Origin: Streptomyces sp. Alt3
GTDB lineage: Bacteria > Actinomycetota > Actinomycetes > Streptomycetales > Streptomycetaceae
Direction: 5' to 3'
Assembly (NCBI RefSeq): GCF_030719215.1
Contig: NZ_CP120983.1
Coordinates: 62,001-126,000 of the forward strand
DNA: 64,000 nt
Under the pieces are notes generated by a model. It saw only the letters and a program-made list of their open reading frames with translations, ran no database searches and had not been told where the DNA came from. The position numbers were made by a program, and so were the translations under genes. Shown piece by piece: positions 54,956-63,333 of this stretch (positions are counted from its first letter, which is position 1; each line of letters begins with the position of its first letter).

Positions 54956-55972
54956 TCAGGGCTTGAGGAGAGTCTTGACGGCGCGGCGTTCGTCCATGGC
55001 CCGGTACCCCTCGGCGACCTGGTCCAGGGGCAGGGTGAGGTCGAAGACCTTGCCCGGGTCGATCCGGCGGGTGAGGACGCGGTCCATGAGGTCGGGGAGG
55101 TAGCGGCGTACGGGGGCGGGGCCGCCGCGCAGGCCGACGTGGGAGAAGAAGAGCTCCTGTCCGTCCACGGCGACCTCGTGGGGTACGCCTACGAAGCCGA
55201 CGTTGCCGCCGGGCCGGGCCGAGTGCAGCGCCTGGCTCATGGCCTGTGCGGTGCCGACGCACTCCAGGACCGAGTCCGCGCCGATCCCGTCCGTCATCTC
55301 CTTGATACGGGCCACGCCCTCCTCGCCACGCTCGGTGACGATGTCGGTGGCGCCGAACTCGCGGGCGAGTTTCTGGCGGGGCTCGTGCCGGGACATGGCG
55401 ATGATGCGTTCCGCGCCCATCTCCTTCGCCGCGATCACTCCGCACAGGCCGACCGCGCCGTCGCCGACGACCACGGCGGTCGAGCCGGGCCTGACCTCGG
55501 CGGCATCGGCGGCCCACCAGCCGGTGCCCATGACGTCGGAGACCGCCAGCAGACCGGGCCAGAACTCCTCACCGGGCACGTCGTCGGTGGCCACCAGGGT
55601 GCCCTGGGCGTTGGGGATGCGCACGTACTCGGCCTGGCAGGTGGACATGAATTCGCGGTTCAGACAGTTGGACTGGAACCCGTTGCGGCAGTTCGCGCAG
55701 GTGTTGTCCGAGGTGGCGAACGAGCCGACGACGAACTGTCCCGGCCGGACGGAGGTGACCTCGGAGCCGACCTCCTCCACGAAACCGACGTACTCGTGGC
55801 CCATGGGATGCGCCTGTCCGGTCGGCTCCGCGCCCCGGTAGGGCCACAGATCCGAGCCGCACACACAGGTCACGGCCGTCCGGATGACCGCATCGGTCGG
55901 CTTGAGGATCTTCGCGTCCTCCACGGTCTCGAACCGTATGTCGCCGGGGGCGTGAATGACTGCTCCGCGCAT
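54956..55972 (-). CDS. Zinc-dependent alcohol dehydrogenase (MDR family)
   Basis: 338 residues from ATG 55972. The catalytic zinc site is CVCGSD (Cys) and GHEYVGFVEEVG (His, Glu); the structural lobe DNTCANCRNGFQSNC has three Cys in the usual spacing. The NAD(P) motif is VVVGDGAVGLCGV. Members oxidise alcohols or reduce aldehydes/quinones in the cytosol. It forms a leftward unit with the cupin gene and is divergent from an XRE-MmyB regulator, a common streptomycete arrangement in which the regulator controls the oxidoreductase. Confidence 0.92.
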   Translation of the reverse strand: MRGAVIHAPGDIRFETVEDAKILKPTDAVIRTAVTCVCGSDLWPYRGAEPTGQAHPMGHEYVGFVEEVGSEVTSVRPGQFVVGSFATSDNTCANCRNGFQSNCLNREFMSTCQAEYVRIPNAQGTLVATDDVPGEEFWPGLLAVSDVMGTGWWAADAAEVRPGSTAVVVGDGAVGLCGVIAAKEMGAERIIAMSRHEPRQKLAREFGATDIVTERGEEGVARIKEMTDGIGADSVLECVGTAQAMSQALHSARPGGNVGFVGVPHEVAVDGQELFFSHVGLRGGPAPVRRYLPDLMDRVLTRRIDPGKVFDLTLPLDQVAEGYRAMDERRAVKTLLKP

Positions 55973-56181
55973 GAGAAATGCTCCTTGCCTGGCTGGGGCT
56001 CACCGGCACCGGGGAGGTTCCGGCGGGCCGCCGAATGGGTGACGCTTCCCGGCGCGAACGGTGCTTTCACCGCTCACAAACCCGGGTCCGGCGTTCGGGC
56101 CGCCCGCTGTGAGGGGGGACGGCGAACGCCGCGTCGTCCATCCAGGTAACCCCCGTCCCGCGCAGGCAGCGAGTCACTGAG

Positions 56182-56208
56182 GAGGGGTGTACCAGCAGTA
56201 CATCCCTC
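56182..56208. promoter_or_regulatory. 27-bp palindrome, candidate XRE operator
   Basis: Arms GAGGGGTGTAC (56182-56192) and GTACATCCCTC (56198-56208) pair at 10 of 11 positions around CAGCA. The site ends about 30 bp before the XRE regulator start (56239) and about 210 bp from the divergent alcohol dehydrogenase start. Autoregulation plus control of the divergent gene is likely. Confidence 0.7.
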
Positions 56209-56238
56209 TCTCGCGGGTCAGGCCGTACCGTCGTAGGT

Positions 56239-57159
56239 ATGGACAACCGCGAGGAGGTCCGCGAGTTCCTCACCTCGCGGCGAGCGAAGATCACCCCCGG
56301 GCAGGCGGGGCTGCCCGCAGGACCTCGGCGCCGTGTTCCCGGTCTGCGCAGGAGCGAGGTCGCGGCTCTGGCCGACATGAGCGTGGAGTACTACGCCAAG
56401 CTGGAGCGCGGCAGCCTCGCCGGCGTCTCGCCGACCGTCCTGGAGGCCCTCGCCCGTGCCCTGCGGCTCGACGACGCCGAACGCGCCCACCTGCTGAACC
56501 TGGCCCAGGCCGCCGACGGCTCCGACGCCCTCACCCGGCCCCGCCGGCGGCGCACGAAGGACCAGTGGCGGCCGCATCGCAGTCTGCAGTGGACCCTGGA
56601 CGCCATCACGGCGGGTCCCGCGTTCGTCCGCAACGGCCGGATGGACATCCTGGCCGCCAACCAGTTCGCCCTGGCCTTCTACAGCGACCTCTACGCGGTC
56701 CCCGGCAACCAGGCGAACCTGGCCCGGTTCAATTTCCTCGACCCCGCCTCGCGCCGGTTCTACCCCGACTGGGACCTTTTCGCCGATGTCGCCGTCGCCA
56801 TCCTGCGTACCGAAGCCGGCCGCAACCCCTACGACAAGGACCTCCACGACCTGGTCGGCGAGCTCTCCACCCGAAGCGACGACTTCCGCACCCGCTGGAG
56901 CGCTCACGATGTCCGCCTCCACGGCTCCGGTACCAAACGCTTCCACCACCACGTCGTCGGCGACCTCACCCTCGCCTTCGAAGGCCTGGAAATGGCTGCC
57001 GAGCCCGGTCTCACCCTCACCGTCTATGCCGCCGAGCCCGGTTCGGTCTCCGAGGAAGGCCTGCGCCTGCTCTCCTCCTGGGCCGCCACGCCCCAGGCCC
57101 CCGCGCCCCTGCCGCACTCGAGCGAAGGAGGGACCCGGCCCGGCGGAGCTAACCCCTAG
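56239..57159 (+). CDS. XRE-family regulator with MmyB-like ligand domain
   Basis: 306 residues from ATG 56239. HTH at about residues 8-75 (VREFLTSRRAKITPGQAGLP, RVPGLRRSEVAALADMSVEYY, KLERGSLAGVSPTVLEALARAL) and an MmyB-type C-terminal PAS-like domain (NGRMDILAANQFALAFYSDL, NLARFNFLDPASRRFYPDW, VRLHGSGTKRFHHHVVGDLTLAFE). These proteins bind a small hydrophobic ligand and usually control a divergent oxidoreductase, here the Zn alcohol dehydrogenase and the cupin remnant. The palindrome at 56182-56208 is the probable operator. Confidence 0.92.
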   Translation: MDNREEVREFLTSRRAKITPGQAGLPAGPRRRVPGLRRSEVAALADMSVEYYAKLERGSLAGVSPTVLEALARALRLDDAERAHLLNLAQAADGSDALTRPRRRRTKDQWRPHRSLQWTLDAITAGPAFVRNGRMDILAANQFALAFYSDLYAVPGNQANLARFNFLDPASRRFYPDWDLFADVAVAILRTEAGRNPYDKDLHDLVGELSTRSDDFRTRWSAHDVRLHGSGTKRFHHHVVGDLTLAFEGLEMAAEPGLTLTVYAAEPGSVSEEGLRLLSSWAATPQAPAPLPHSSEGGTRPGGANP

Positions 57160-57302
57160 AGCGAACGCAGTCACGCGGCCGCGCAGTGGAAACGAGGCGT
57201 GCCGAGTCGACGGGAACGGTGGTCGATCCGGCGGGAACACCTCATGGCGATCTTCTGTTGGTACGCCCATAGGTCTGACACACCCGGACGTCGGAGGGCT
57301 GA

Positions 57303-58334
57303 GTGCCACACACATCGCGACCGCTGCGCAAGCTGGGGTTCCTGACCATCGGACTCTACGACGAGGACGACCCGGGCCGTGGCCACGAGTCCACGCTGCA
57401 ACTGATCGAGCTGGGTGAGCGGCTGGGCTTCGACAGCGCGTGGGTCCGCCACCGGCATCTGCAGTACGGCATCTCCTCTCCCGTCGCAGTGCTGGCGGCT
57501 GCCACGCAGCGCACCCGGCGCATCGAACTCGGCACCGCGGTCACACCGCTCGGCTGGGAGAACCCGCTCCGGCTCGCTGAGGACTTGGCGACGGTCGACG
57601 TGCTGTCCGGCGGACGCCTCAATCCTGGTGTCAGCGTCGGCCCTCCGATGTTCTACGACCGCGTCAAGGACGCCCTGTACCCGCAGACCGCGGAGGCCGA
57701 GGACTTCGGTTACGGACGGGTGGAGCGTCTGCTGGACCTCGTGCGAGGTGAACCCGCCACCGGGGCCGGCGGCCGGGAGGGCTTCGAAGTCTTCTCCGAC
57801 CGGGTGCAGCCGCACTCACCGGGGCTGGGCAGTCGGATGTGGTACGGCGGGGCCAGCCTGAGGTCGGCCCGGTGGGCGGGCGAGCACGGGATGAACTTGC
57901 TGACCAGCAGCGTCGTCAAGGCCGAGGGCCCCGAGGAAGGGCCCGCCGACTTCGCCACCGTCCAGCTCTCGCACATCCGTGCCTTCCGGGCTGCTCACCC
58001 CGACGGGGAGGATGCCCGTGTCTCCCAGGGGCTGGTGGTCATCCCCACCGACTCCGCGTCACCCGAGCAGCGTGCCAGGTACGAGCGGTACGCCGCCGAG
58101 CGGCTGCCTCGCACAGCGGTTCCGCAGGGACCGGGGCGCATGATGTTCGCGCCTGATCTGGTCGGCACCTCGGAGGTGATCGCCGAGCGGCTGCAGGCGC
58201 ACGCGGCGTTCCGTGAGGTGGACGAGGTGGCGTTCGCGCTTCCCTTCACTTTTGAGCACCGGGACTACGAGCAGATACTCACCGACATCGCGACGAAGCT
58301 GGCCCCGGCGCTGGGCCGTCGGTCCGGCACCTGA
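57303..58334 (+). CDS. LLM-class flavin-dependent oxidoreductase
   Basis: 343 residues from GTG 57303. The luciferase-like TIM barrel pattern is clear: LGFLTIGLYDEDDP, IELGERLGFDSAWVRHRHLQ, RIELGTAVTPLGWENPLRLA and DVLSGGRLNPGVSVGP. Members use FMNH2 or F420 for monooxygenation or dehydrogenation; the cofactor cannot be decided by eye. It appears monocistronic, 143 nt after the XRE gene on the same strand. Confidence 0.9.
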   Translation: MPHTSRPLRKLGFLTIGLYDEDDPGRGHESTLQLIELGERLGFDSAWVRHRHLQYGISSPVAVLAAATQRTRRIELGTAVTPLGWENPLRLAEDLATVDVLSGGRLNPGVSVGPPMFYDRVKDALYPQTAEAEDFGYGRVERLLDLVRGEPATGAGGREGFEVFSDRVQPHSPGLGSRMWYGGASLRSARWAGEHGMNLLTSSVVKAEGPEEGPADFATVQLSHIRAFRAAHPDGEDARVSQGLVVIPTDSASPEQRARYERYAAERLPRTAVPQGPGRMMFAPDLVGTSEVIAERLQAHAAFREVDEVAFALPFTFEHRDYEQILTDIATKLAPALGRRSGT

Positions 58335-58504
58335 CTCAGGGGGCCTGCCCGCGGGACGCTCTGCCCGGCCGCAAGGCCCGGCCGGGCAGAGCCGACCGCA
58401 CGAACGGGTGGGCCTTGAGGTGTCCGACGACATCGGGTTCCTCGGGTATCCGTGGTGAACACCCCACGTCCTCGACGGCCTGGCCTCACCATGGAGAGGT
58501 GATC

Positions 58505-59245
58505 GTGTCGAACAGCAGTGAACGCTCCCCCGCCATCAGCCTGACGAAGGTCATGGAACGGGCACCTGACCTGGTGAAACTGTACAAGGCGGCCGGGAGC
58601 AGTGTCCGCGCGCACGGACTGGAGGGTGTGCGGGCCGCGGTCTATCTGGTGCTCGACCGCTCCGGCTCCATGCGGCCCTACTACCGGGACGGCACCATGC
58701 AGCACCTGGCCGAGCAGGCGCTGTCGCTGTCGGCGCATCTCGATGACGACGGTGTCGTGCCGGTCGTGTTCTTCTCGACGGACGTCGACGGATCCACCGA
58801 CCTCAGGCTTGGCCGGCACCGCGGCCTCATAGACAAGCTCCACGAGAACCTGGGCCACATGGGCCGTACGAACTACCACTGGGCGATGGACGAGATCATC
58901 GACCACTACATCGCCTCGGGCAGTGACGCGCCCGCTCTGGTCGTCTTCCAGACCGACGGTGGCCCCACCAGCAGACTCGCTGCCGAACGCTACCTGTGCA
59001 AAGCAGCGCGTCTCCCCCTGTTCTGGCAGTTCATCGGCTTCGGCGACCCCGACGACAACGAGTTCACGTTCCTCCATAAACTCGACACCCTCGCGGTCCC
59101 GGCCCGCCGGATCGTCGACAACGCCGGTTTCTTCCATGCCGGCCGCACACCAAGAACCATCGGTGACAATCAGCTCTACGACCGGCTCCTGCACGAATTC
59201 CCCCAATGGCTGGCCGCCGCACGCACTGCACGCGTCCTGGAGTAG
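58505..59245 (+). CDS. von Willebrand factor A domain protein (TerF/TerY-like)
   Basis: 246 residues from GTG 58505, chosen for GGAGAGGTG upstream. The MIDAS metal motif DRSGSM lies near residue 58, with FQTDGGPTS farther on supplying further metal ligands. Segments PYYRDGTMQHLAEQALSLSA, VFFSTDVDG, NYHWAMDEIIDHY and LPLFWQFIGFGDPDDNEF are typical of the vWA domain in tellurium-resistance-type TerF proteins. A role in a stress-response protein complex is likely. No other ter gene is in the window. Confidence 0.88.
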   Translation: MSNSSERSPAISLTKVMERAPDLVKLYKAAGSSVRAHGLEGVRAAVYLVLDRSGSMRPYYRDGTMQHLAEQALSLSAHLDDDGVVPVVFFSTDVDGSTDLRLGRHRGLIDKLHENLGHMGRTNYHWAMDEIIDHYIASGSDAPALVVFQTDGGPTSRLAAERYLCKAARLPLFWQFIGFGDPDDNEFTFLHKLDTLAVPARRIVDNAGFFHAGRTPRTIGDNQLYDRLLHEFPQWLAAARTARVLE

Positions 59246-59638
59246 CGGGGGGGAATACGGGCTCAGCCGAAGGACCGGAATCGCGGGTCTGTCGACTCGC
59301 GACGAAAAGGCGTTTACGCACCCCGTGGTGCACATGATGCCGGACGTTGCAGAACGTGCTGGTGGGAACGAGCATGCCGGGGATCGGCTACTGCGTGGTG
59401 ACTTCGGATCGGCCGGTCGGCGAGTGCTCGCATTCGCATCACTACGACGATCTCGTAGCCGGAATATCGGTATCGCCCGTTTCGGCCAGCACAGGTCCGG
59501 TTCGCGCCGGTTACGGTAAATCGGCGTTCCTGGGTTCGGGCGGGACCGCACTATGAACCGTACGGCGCCTGGCCCGTGGAGGGCTCGCGCATGTACGGCA
59601 GAATCCAGGGGGGAATCAGCAGTGGCATTTCTTGCTTA
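59246..59638. other. Gene-free region before the IS cluster
   Basis: About 390 bases without a convincing gene on either strand; base composition is lower in GC than the neighbouring genes around 59440-59530. No terminal inverted repeat or known remnant is recognised. Confidence 0.4.
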
Positions 59639-60462
59639 GAGCTCGTAACACGATCTTGGTGAAACGTGCTGGTTGGCCGTGACTGGTGTGAAGATTCGGC
59701 CGTTCGTGATGGTGTGAGTACTCGACCGTGGATCGTGGACGATGAGTTGTGGGCGCTGATCGAGCCGTTGTTGCCTCCGTGGCCGGAGCGGTCACCGGGG
59801 CCTCGGCCGGTGTCGGACCGGCTCTGTCTCCAGGGCATCCTGTTCGTCCTCTACAACGACATAGCCTGGCAACTTCTGCCCCCGGAACTGGGGTTCGGCT
59901 CGGGACAGACGTGCTGGCGCCGCCTGGACCGGTGGCAGAAGGCAGGGGTCTTCGACCGGCTGCATCGGGTCCTGCTCGCAGAGCTGAACGCGGCCGGCGA
60001 GCTCGACTGGTCGCGGGCTTGCGTGGATGGTTCTCACATCCGCGCGAAAAAGGGGGCGCCGACACCGGTCCGTCGCCGGTCGACCGGCGGAAGACGGGCA
60101 GCAAACACCACCTGATCTGCGACGGACGCGGCACCCCGCTCAAAGTCATCACCACCGCGGCGAACGTCAACGACATCACCCAGACCCTCAATCTGGTCGA
60201 CGGTATCCCGCCCGTCGCTGGCCGGCCCGGCCGACCGCGACGGCGCCCCGAGGCTGTCCTGGGCGACAAGGCATACGAGTCGAAGGCCGTGCGCCTGGAA
60301 CTGCGGCGCCGCAAGATCTTGCCGGTCATCTCCCTCAAGGGTGCCCCGAACATCAAGGGCCTGGGCAAGCTCCGCTACGTCGTCGAGCAGACGTTCGCCC
60401 TGCTCCACCAGTTCAGACGTCTCGCCATCCGATGGGAACGACGCCTCGAACTCCACGACGCC
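59639..60462 (+). mobile_element. IS5-type element, left part, interrupted at a TTA
   Basis: The left terminus is placed near GAGCTCGTAACACGATCTTG (about 59639-59658), just ahead of the transposase. Coding sequence is intact up to the codon for Ala before TTA at 60463-60465, where a different terminal repeat begins. The right end of this element is missing from its expected place; the bases after 63292 could hold it but the match is weak. Confidence 0.65.
59714..60462 (+). pseudogene. IS5-family transposase, two overlapping frames, 3-prime end lost
   Basis: The first frame (GTG 59714 to 60115) encodes the N-terminal DUF4096-type domain (WIVDDELWALIEPLLPPWPE, LCLQGILFVLYNDIAWQLLP) and the first catalytic Asp (CVDGSHIRAKKGA). 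The second frame continues it (DTGPSPVDRRKTGSKHH, TAANVNDITQTLNLVDGIP, VVEQTFALLHQFRRLAIRWE) with the other acidic residues. They meet at a run of A and G (GCGAAAAAGGGGGCG), the usual site for programmed -1 frameshifting in this IS group. The protein is cut after LELHDA by the next element. Confidence 0.85.
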
Positions 60463-60529
60463 TTAAAGAGCGTTTTGTCCTGGCCAGGGCGTTTGATAAC
60501 TGGCGCGATGTTGCCGCTTTGGTCGGCCC

Positions 60530-60952
60530 GTGCCGGCGTGTGAGGATCCGCCCGTGGAGTGTGATGTGTGCGGGCGGTCGATGTGGCGGTGGCCGGTGCC
60601 ACCGACGGTCTGGGAAGAGGAGATCTGGTCCTGTTCCTGGTGCCATGCGGCCACCCATGTGGGCGGCGAGTGGTTCGAGATGTCGCGACCGCCGTATCTG
60701 CCCCTGGGGATGCGCTGGGAGAAGGCCGTCGCGGATGGCCTTGCCTCTGGTGTCTGCCACGCGTTCGGCATTTTCGACAAGACGCTGTGCGGCATTCAGG
60801 AAGCCGGTATGTCACCGTCCGACTACTTGTGGCTGCCGGAACGGGAGGATGCGTGCGGCGCCTGTCGGGGAGCGGCGAGTCTCATCGATAGCCGCTGGCC
60901 GCGGTCGATGAGGAGTGAGGATGCGCGGGTCAGCGTGGCCCGGCGGCTATGA
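60530..60952 (+). CDS. Cys-rich putative zinc-binding protein (cargo of element A)
   Basis: 140 residues from GTG 60530 (GTG 60554 is an alternative). The CxxC pairs CDVC and CSWC, with later CHAF, LCGI and CGAC, suggest two zinc-binding knuckles. The stretch SGVCHAFGIFDKTLCGIQEA and YLWLPEREDACGACRGAA looks like a conserved globular domain and not random sequence. The last few residues run into the inner IS terminus, so the C-terminus may be altered. Function unknown; it does not look like a transposition protein. Confidence 0.65.
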   Translation: MPACEDPPVECDVCGRSMWRWPVPPTVWEEEIWSCSWCHAATHVGGEWFEMSRPPYLPLGMRWEKAVADGLASGVCHAFGIFDKTLCGIQEAGMSPSDYLWLPEREDACGACRGAASLIDSRWPRSMRSEDARVSVARRL

Positions 60953-61823
60953 GTCCTTCCAGTTCGGAGTCGACTCTCGGGTAAGCCTGCGGCTCATCAG
61001 GTCGATCATCGCGAGGTGGACCATCGCTTCGGAGCGATGGGGGTGGGTTTCGTAGTCGCGGGCGAGGCGACGGTGGTGCATGAGCCATCCGAAGGTCCGC
61101 TCGACGACCCAACGTCGCGGAATCACCTTGAAGCCCTTGTGAGCGGGGTCGCGGCGGGTGATTTCGACGTCGATGCCGAGGCGGGCGCCGTGGTCGATGA
61201 CCTTGGTGCGGTAGCCCGTGTCGGCCCACGCCTTCGTGACACGCGGATGGTCTGCGGCGATGCTCGAGAGAACCTGAATGCCGCCGACGTTGTCGGAAAC
61301 GTTGGCGGCTGTGACCAGCACGGCCAGGAGGAGGCCGAGCGTGTCAACGCCGATGTGCCGTTTGCGGCCCGCGATCTTCTTGCCCGCGTCGATGCCCTGG
61401 CCGGCCGCGGGCACATTGGCCGAGGTCTTGATGCTCTGGGCGTCCAGGACGCAGGCGCTCGGCTCGGCGTCGCGGCCTTCGGCCTCTCGGACCAGTCGCC
61501 GCAGGAGACCGTTGAGCTGGTCGAAGACCTCGTCCTTCTGCCAGGCGGCGAAGTACCCGTAAACCGTCTCCCATGGGGCGAAGTCGTGCGGTAGGTACCG
61601 CCAGGGGATCCCGGTCCGGTCGACGTAGAGGATGGCGTCCATGATCCGGCGCAGATCGTGCTCGGGCGGTCGGCCGATGTCCAGGCCCTTCCCTCTTCGA
61701 TTGGCCCGCCATGCTGTCAGAGTTGGTTCCAGCAGTTCCCAACGGGCATCGGACAGGTCACTCGGGTACGGCCGCTGTCGGCGAGGCATGTTTCCGTAGT
61801 ACCGATATCAGCCGTCCCGCCAC
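60935..61823 (-). mobile_element. Inner IS5-family element within element A
   Basis: An imperfect inverted repeat, GTGGCCCGGCGGCT (60935-60948) against AGCCGTCCCGCCAC (61810-61823), brackets the transposase with 889 bp overall, a normal IS5 size. Eleven of 14 positions pair. No clear target duplication is visible, so the exact ends are approximate. Confidence 0.6.
60947..61789 (-). CDS. IS5-family transposase, full length
   Basis: 280 residues from ATG 61789. The N-terminal DUF4096 region (YPSDLSDARWELLEPTLTAW, ILYVDRTGIPWRYLPHDFAP) and the DDE catalytic residues are all present: Asp in VLDAQSIKTS, Asp in WADTGYRTKV and Glu in VVERTFGWLMHHRRL. The frame is uninterrupted, so the element could be active. 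It overlaps the convergent cargo gene by 6 bases. Confidence 0.92.
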   Translation of the reverse strand: MPRRQRPYPSDLSDARWELLEPTLTAWRANRRGKGLDIGRPPEHDLRRIMDAILYVDRTGIPWRYLPHDFAPWETVYGYFAAWQKDEVFDQLNGLLRRLVREAEGRDAEPSACVLDAQSIKTSANVPAAGQGIDAGKKIAGRKRHIGVDTLGLLLAVLVTAANVSDNVGGIQVLSSIAADHPRVTKAWADTGYRTKVIDHGARLGIDVEITRRDPAHKGFKVIPRRWVVERTFGWLMHHRRLARDYETHPHRSEAMVHLAMIDLMSRRLTRESTPNWKDS

Positions 61824-62051
61824 AGGGCGCAAATAGGCGTGACCGGGGGCTTGTTGGGATCAGACAGGAGCGAAGGGACCGAAACGGACCCTCGAAGGCC
61901 GTCACCCGTCCCATCTGCCACAACAAGCGTCTACCGCCTCAGCCGGCCCGAAGCGGTCCGCCACCTGAACTGCAATGAAGCACCCCCGTCGGGACAAAAC
62001 GCTCTTTTACTGATCGTTTCAGAATCAGGTTCTCCCGATCGCCGGAACCTG

Positions 62052-62441
62052 TCAGCCATCGAGCCGCTGAAGGACTTGCGTAAACTCATCGTTTTCGACC
62101 AACCCGACGAGCACCTGGGTCATGTTGCTGAGGCCGGCATCGCGGACGATGAGGCCGTCCGAGACCCAGAAGTAGCTGCCTCCCAGGGCTTCCCCGCTTG
62201 CTGCCCACCTCTTCATCACGAGCTCGACCTGGGCGAGAGTGATGATGGTTGCGCTCCAACGAGAGCCGTCCGGAAGGTCGACGAAGACGTCGACGTTGTC
62301 CACCGCATCCAGGTCCTCACCCGCGTTCGGCAGGAACGCGGCCGCGAAATGCTCTGTATGGACTCGGTAGAAGGGGCCGTCCCAGGCTCCCGGCTGTCTG
62401 CTCTGACTCATCAGGCGAGTTTGCCGGGTCAATCGGTCCAC
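62052..62441 (-). CDS. Hypothetical protein carried by element B
   Basis: 129 residues from GTG 62441, or 119 from ATG 62411; neither start has a strong ribosome site. The sequence (DNVDVFVDLPDGSRWSATII, LAQVELVMKRWAASGEALGG, SYFWVSDGLIVRD) looks like a compact cytosolic alpha/beta domain resembling small immunity-like proteins, but no family is recognised. It lies inside the IS repeats, divergent from the transposase. Confidence 0.65.
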   Translation of the reverse strand: MDRLTRQTRLMSQSRQPGAWDGPFYRVHTEHFAAAFLPNAGEDLDAVDNVDVFVDLPDGSRWSATIITLAQVELVMKRWAASGEALGGSYFWVSDGLIVRDAGLSNMTQVLVGLVENDEFTQVLQRLDG

Positions 62442-62473
62442 CTCAACGAGGATCTTCCGCCACGCTGCCAGAC

Positions 62474-63283
62474 GTGATCAGTGATCTTGTGCCCGATGAC
62501 CTTTGGGCCCGCATTGCTCCGATGCTGCCACCCCCTCCGCAGCGGCGGCATCGATATACGGGACGACACCGGACATGCGACCGCATCGCGCTGGCAGGCA
62601 TCATCTTCGTCCTGCGTACGGGTGTGACCTGGCGCGACGTGCCACGCCAGGAGGTGGGTTGCTCCGGGGTGACGGCCTGGCGCCGTCTACGGGACTGGAC
62701 CGAAGCCGGCGTCTGGCCCCGCCTGCACGTTGCGATCCTCACCGAGCTGCGGACGGCCAGGCTGCTGGAGATGGACGACTGTGCCATCGACGGATCGCAC
62801 ATCCGCGCCCTCAAAGGAGGAGCTCACACAGGACCATCTCCAGTCGACCGGGGCCGCCCCGGCAGCAAGCACCACGTCATCGTCGACCGGCACGGCACAC
62901 CGCTCGCTGTGTCACTGACCGGCGGCAACCGACACGATGTCACCCAGCTCATGCCGCTCGTCGATGCCATCCCCCGCATTCGTGGACTGCGCGGACGGCC
63001 GCGCCATCGCCCGCGATGCCTGTACGCCGACCGCGGCTACGACTTCGACAAGTACCGGCGACTCCTCCGGCACCGAGGGATAGCTCCGAAAATCGCCCGC
63101 CGTGGTGCCCCCCACGGCTCCGGCTTGGGCAAAACCCGCTGGGTTGTCGAGCGCACCTTCGCCTGGCTCCACCAGTTCAAGAGGCTCCGCATCCGCTACG
63201 AGATACGCGCCGACTTCCACCTCGCCCTGCTACAACTCGCTTGCAGCATCATCTGCTTGAGGCGACTCCGAACCTCATTCTGA
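62474..63283 (+). CDS. IS5-family transposase of element B
   Basis: 269 residues from GTG 62474. DUF4096 region (LVPDDLWARIAPMLPPPPQR, IIFVLRTGVTWRDVPRQEVG), first Asp in DDCAIDGSHIRALKGGA, then GPSPVDRGRPGSKHHVIVD, second Asp in YADRGYDFDKYRR and Glu in WVVERTFAWLHQFKRLRIRY. It is intact in one frame and ends SIICLRRLRTSF within the right terminal repeat. It could be functional. Confidence 0.93.
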   Translation: MISDLVPDDLWARIAPMLPPPPQRRHRYTGRHRTCDRIALAGIIFVLRTGVTWRDVPRQEVGCSGVTAWRRLRDWTEAGVWPRLHVAILTELRTARLLEMDDCAIDGSHIRALKGGAHTGPSPVDRGRPGSKHHVIVDRHGTPLAVSLTGGNRHDVTQLMPLVDAIPRIRGLRGRPRHRPRCLYADRGYDFDKYRRLLRHRGIAPKIARRGAPHGSGLGKTRWVVERTFAWLHQFKRLRIRYEIRADFHLALLQLACSIICLRRLRTSF

Positions 63284-63333
63284 AACGATCAGTTAGGGCG
63301 TGCAGATCATTTACTTGCCTTCTTGATCTTTCA

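Larger units (their letters stand above)
60466..62006. mobile_element. Element A: inverted-repeat-bounded unit with cargo gene and inner IS
   Basis: AAGAGCGTTTTGTCC (60466-60480) is perfectly inverted at 61992-62006, and both outer flanks are TTA (60463-60465 and 62007-62009), as expected for a target duplication. The 1541-bp unit carries a zinc-finger-type gene (60530-60952) and an IS5-family transposase (60947-61789) that has its own weaker end repeats. It splits the preceding IS5 transposase. Whether the inner transposase moves the whole unit is unknown. Confidence 0.75.
62010..63292. mobile_element. Element B: IS5-type unit with a cargo gene, TTA target duplication
   Basis: CTGATCGTTTCAGAAT (62010-62025) is perfectly inverted at 63277-63292, flanked on both sides by TTA (62007-62009 and 63293-63295). 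The unit is 1283 bp, about 400 bp longer than IS5 relatives with a transposase of this size; the surplus is an antisense gene between the left repeat and the transposase. The transposase stop lies inside the right repeat. It abuts element A through the shared TTA. Confidence 0.82.

Noticed and set aside
58505..59245. The vWA protein as a partner of the Trypco1/protease system
   Set aside because: It is 17 kb away, TerF-like and not of the vWA-MoxR type, with no shared operon or promoter motif.
63296..63333. Continuation of the first IS5 transposase after element B
   Set aside because: Joining the frame at TTA gives a short tail with a stop (LGRADHLLAFLIFH), which only loosely resembles the family end; the terminal repeat match is too weak to claim.
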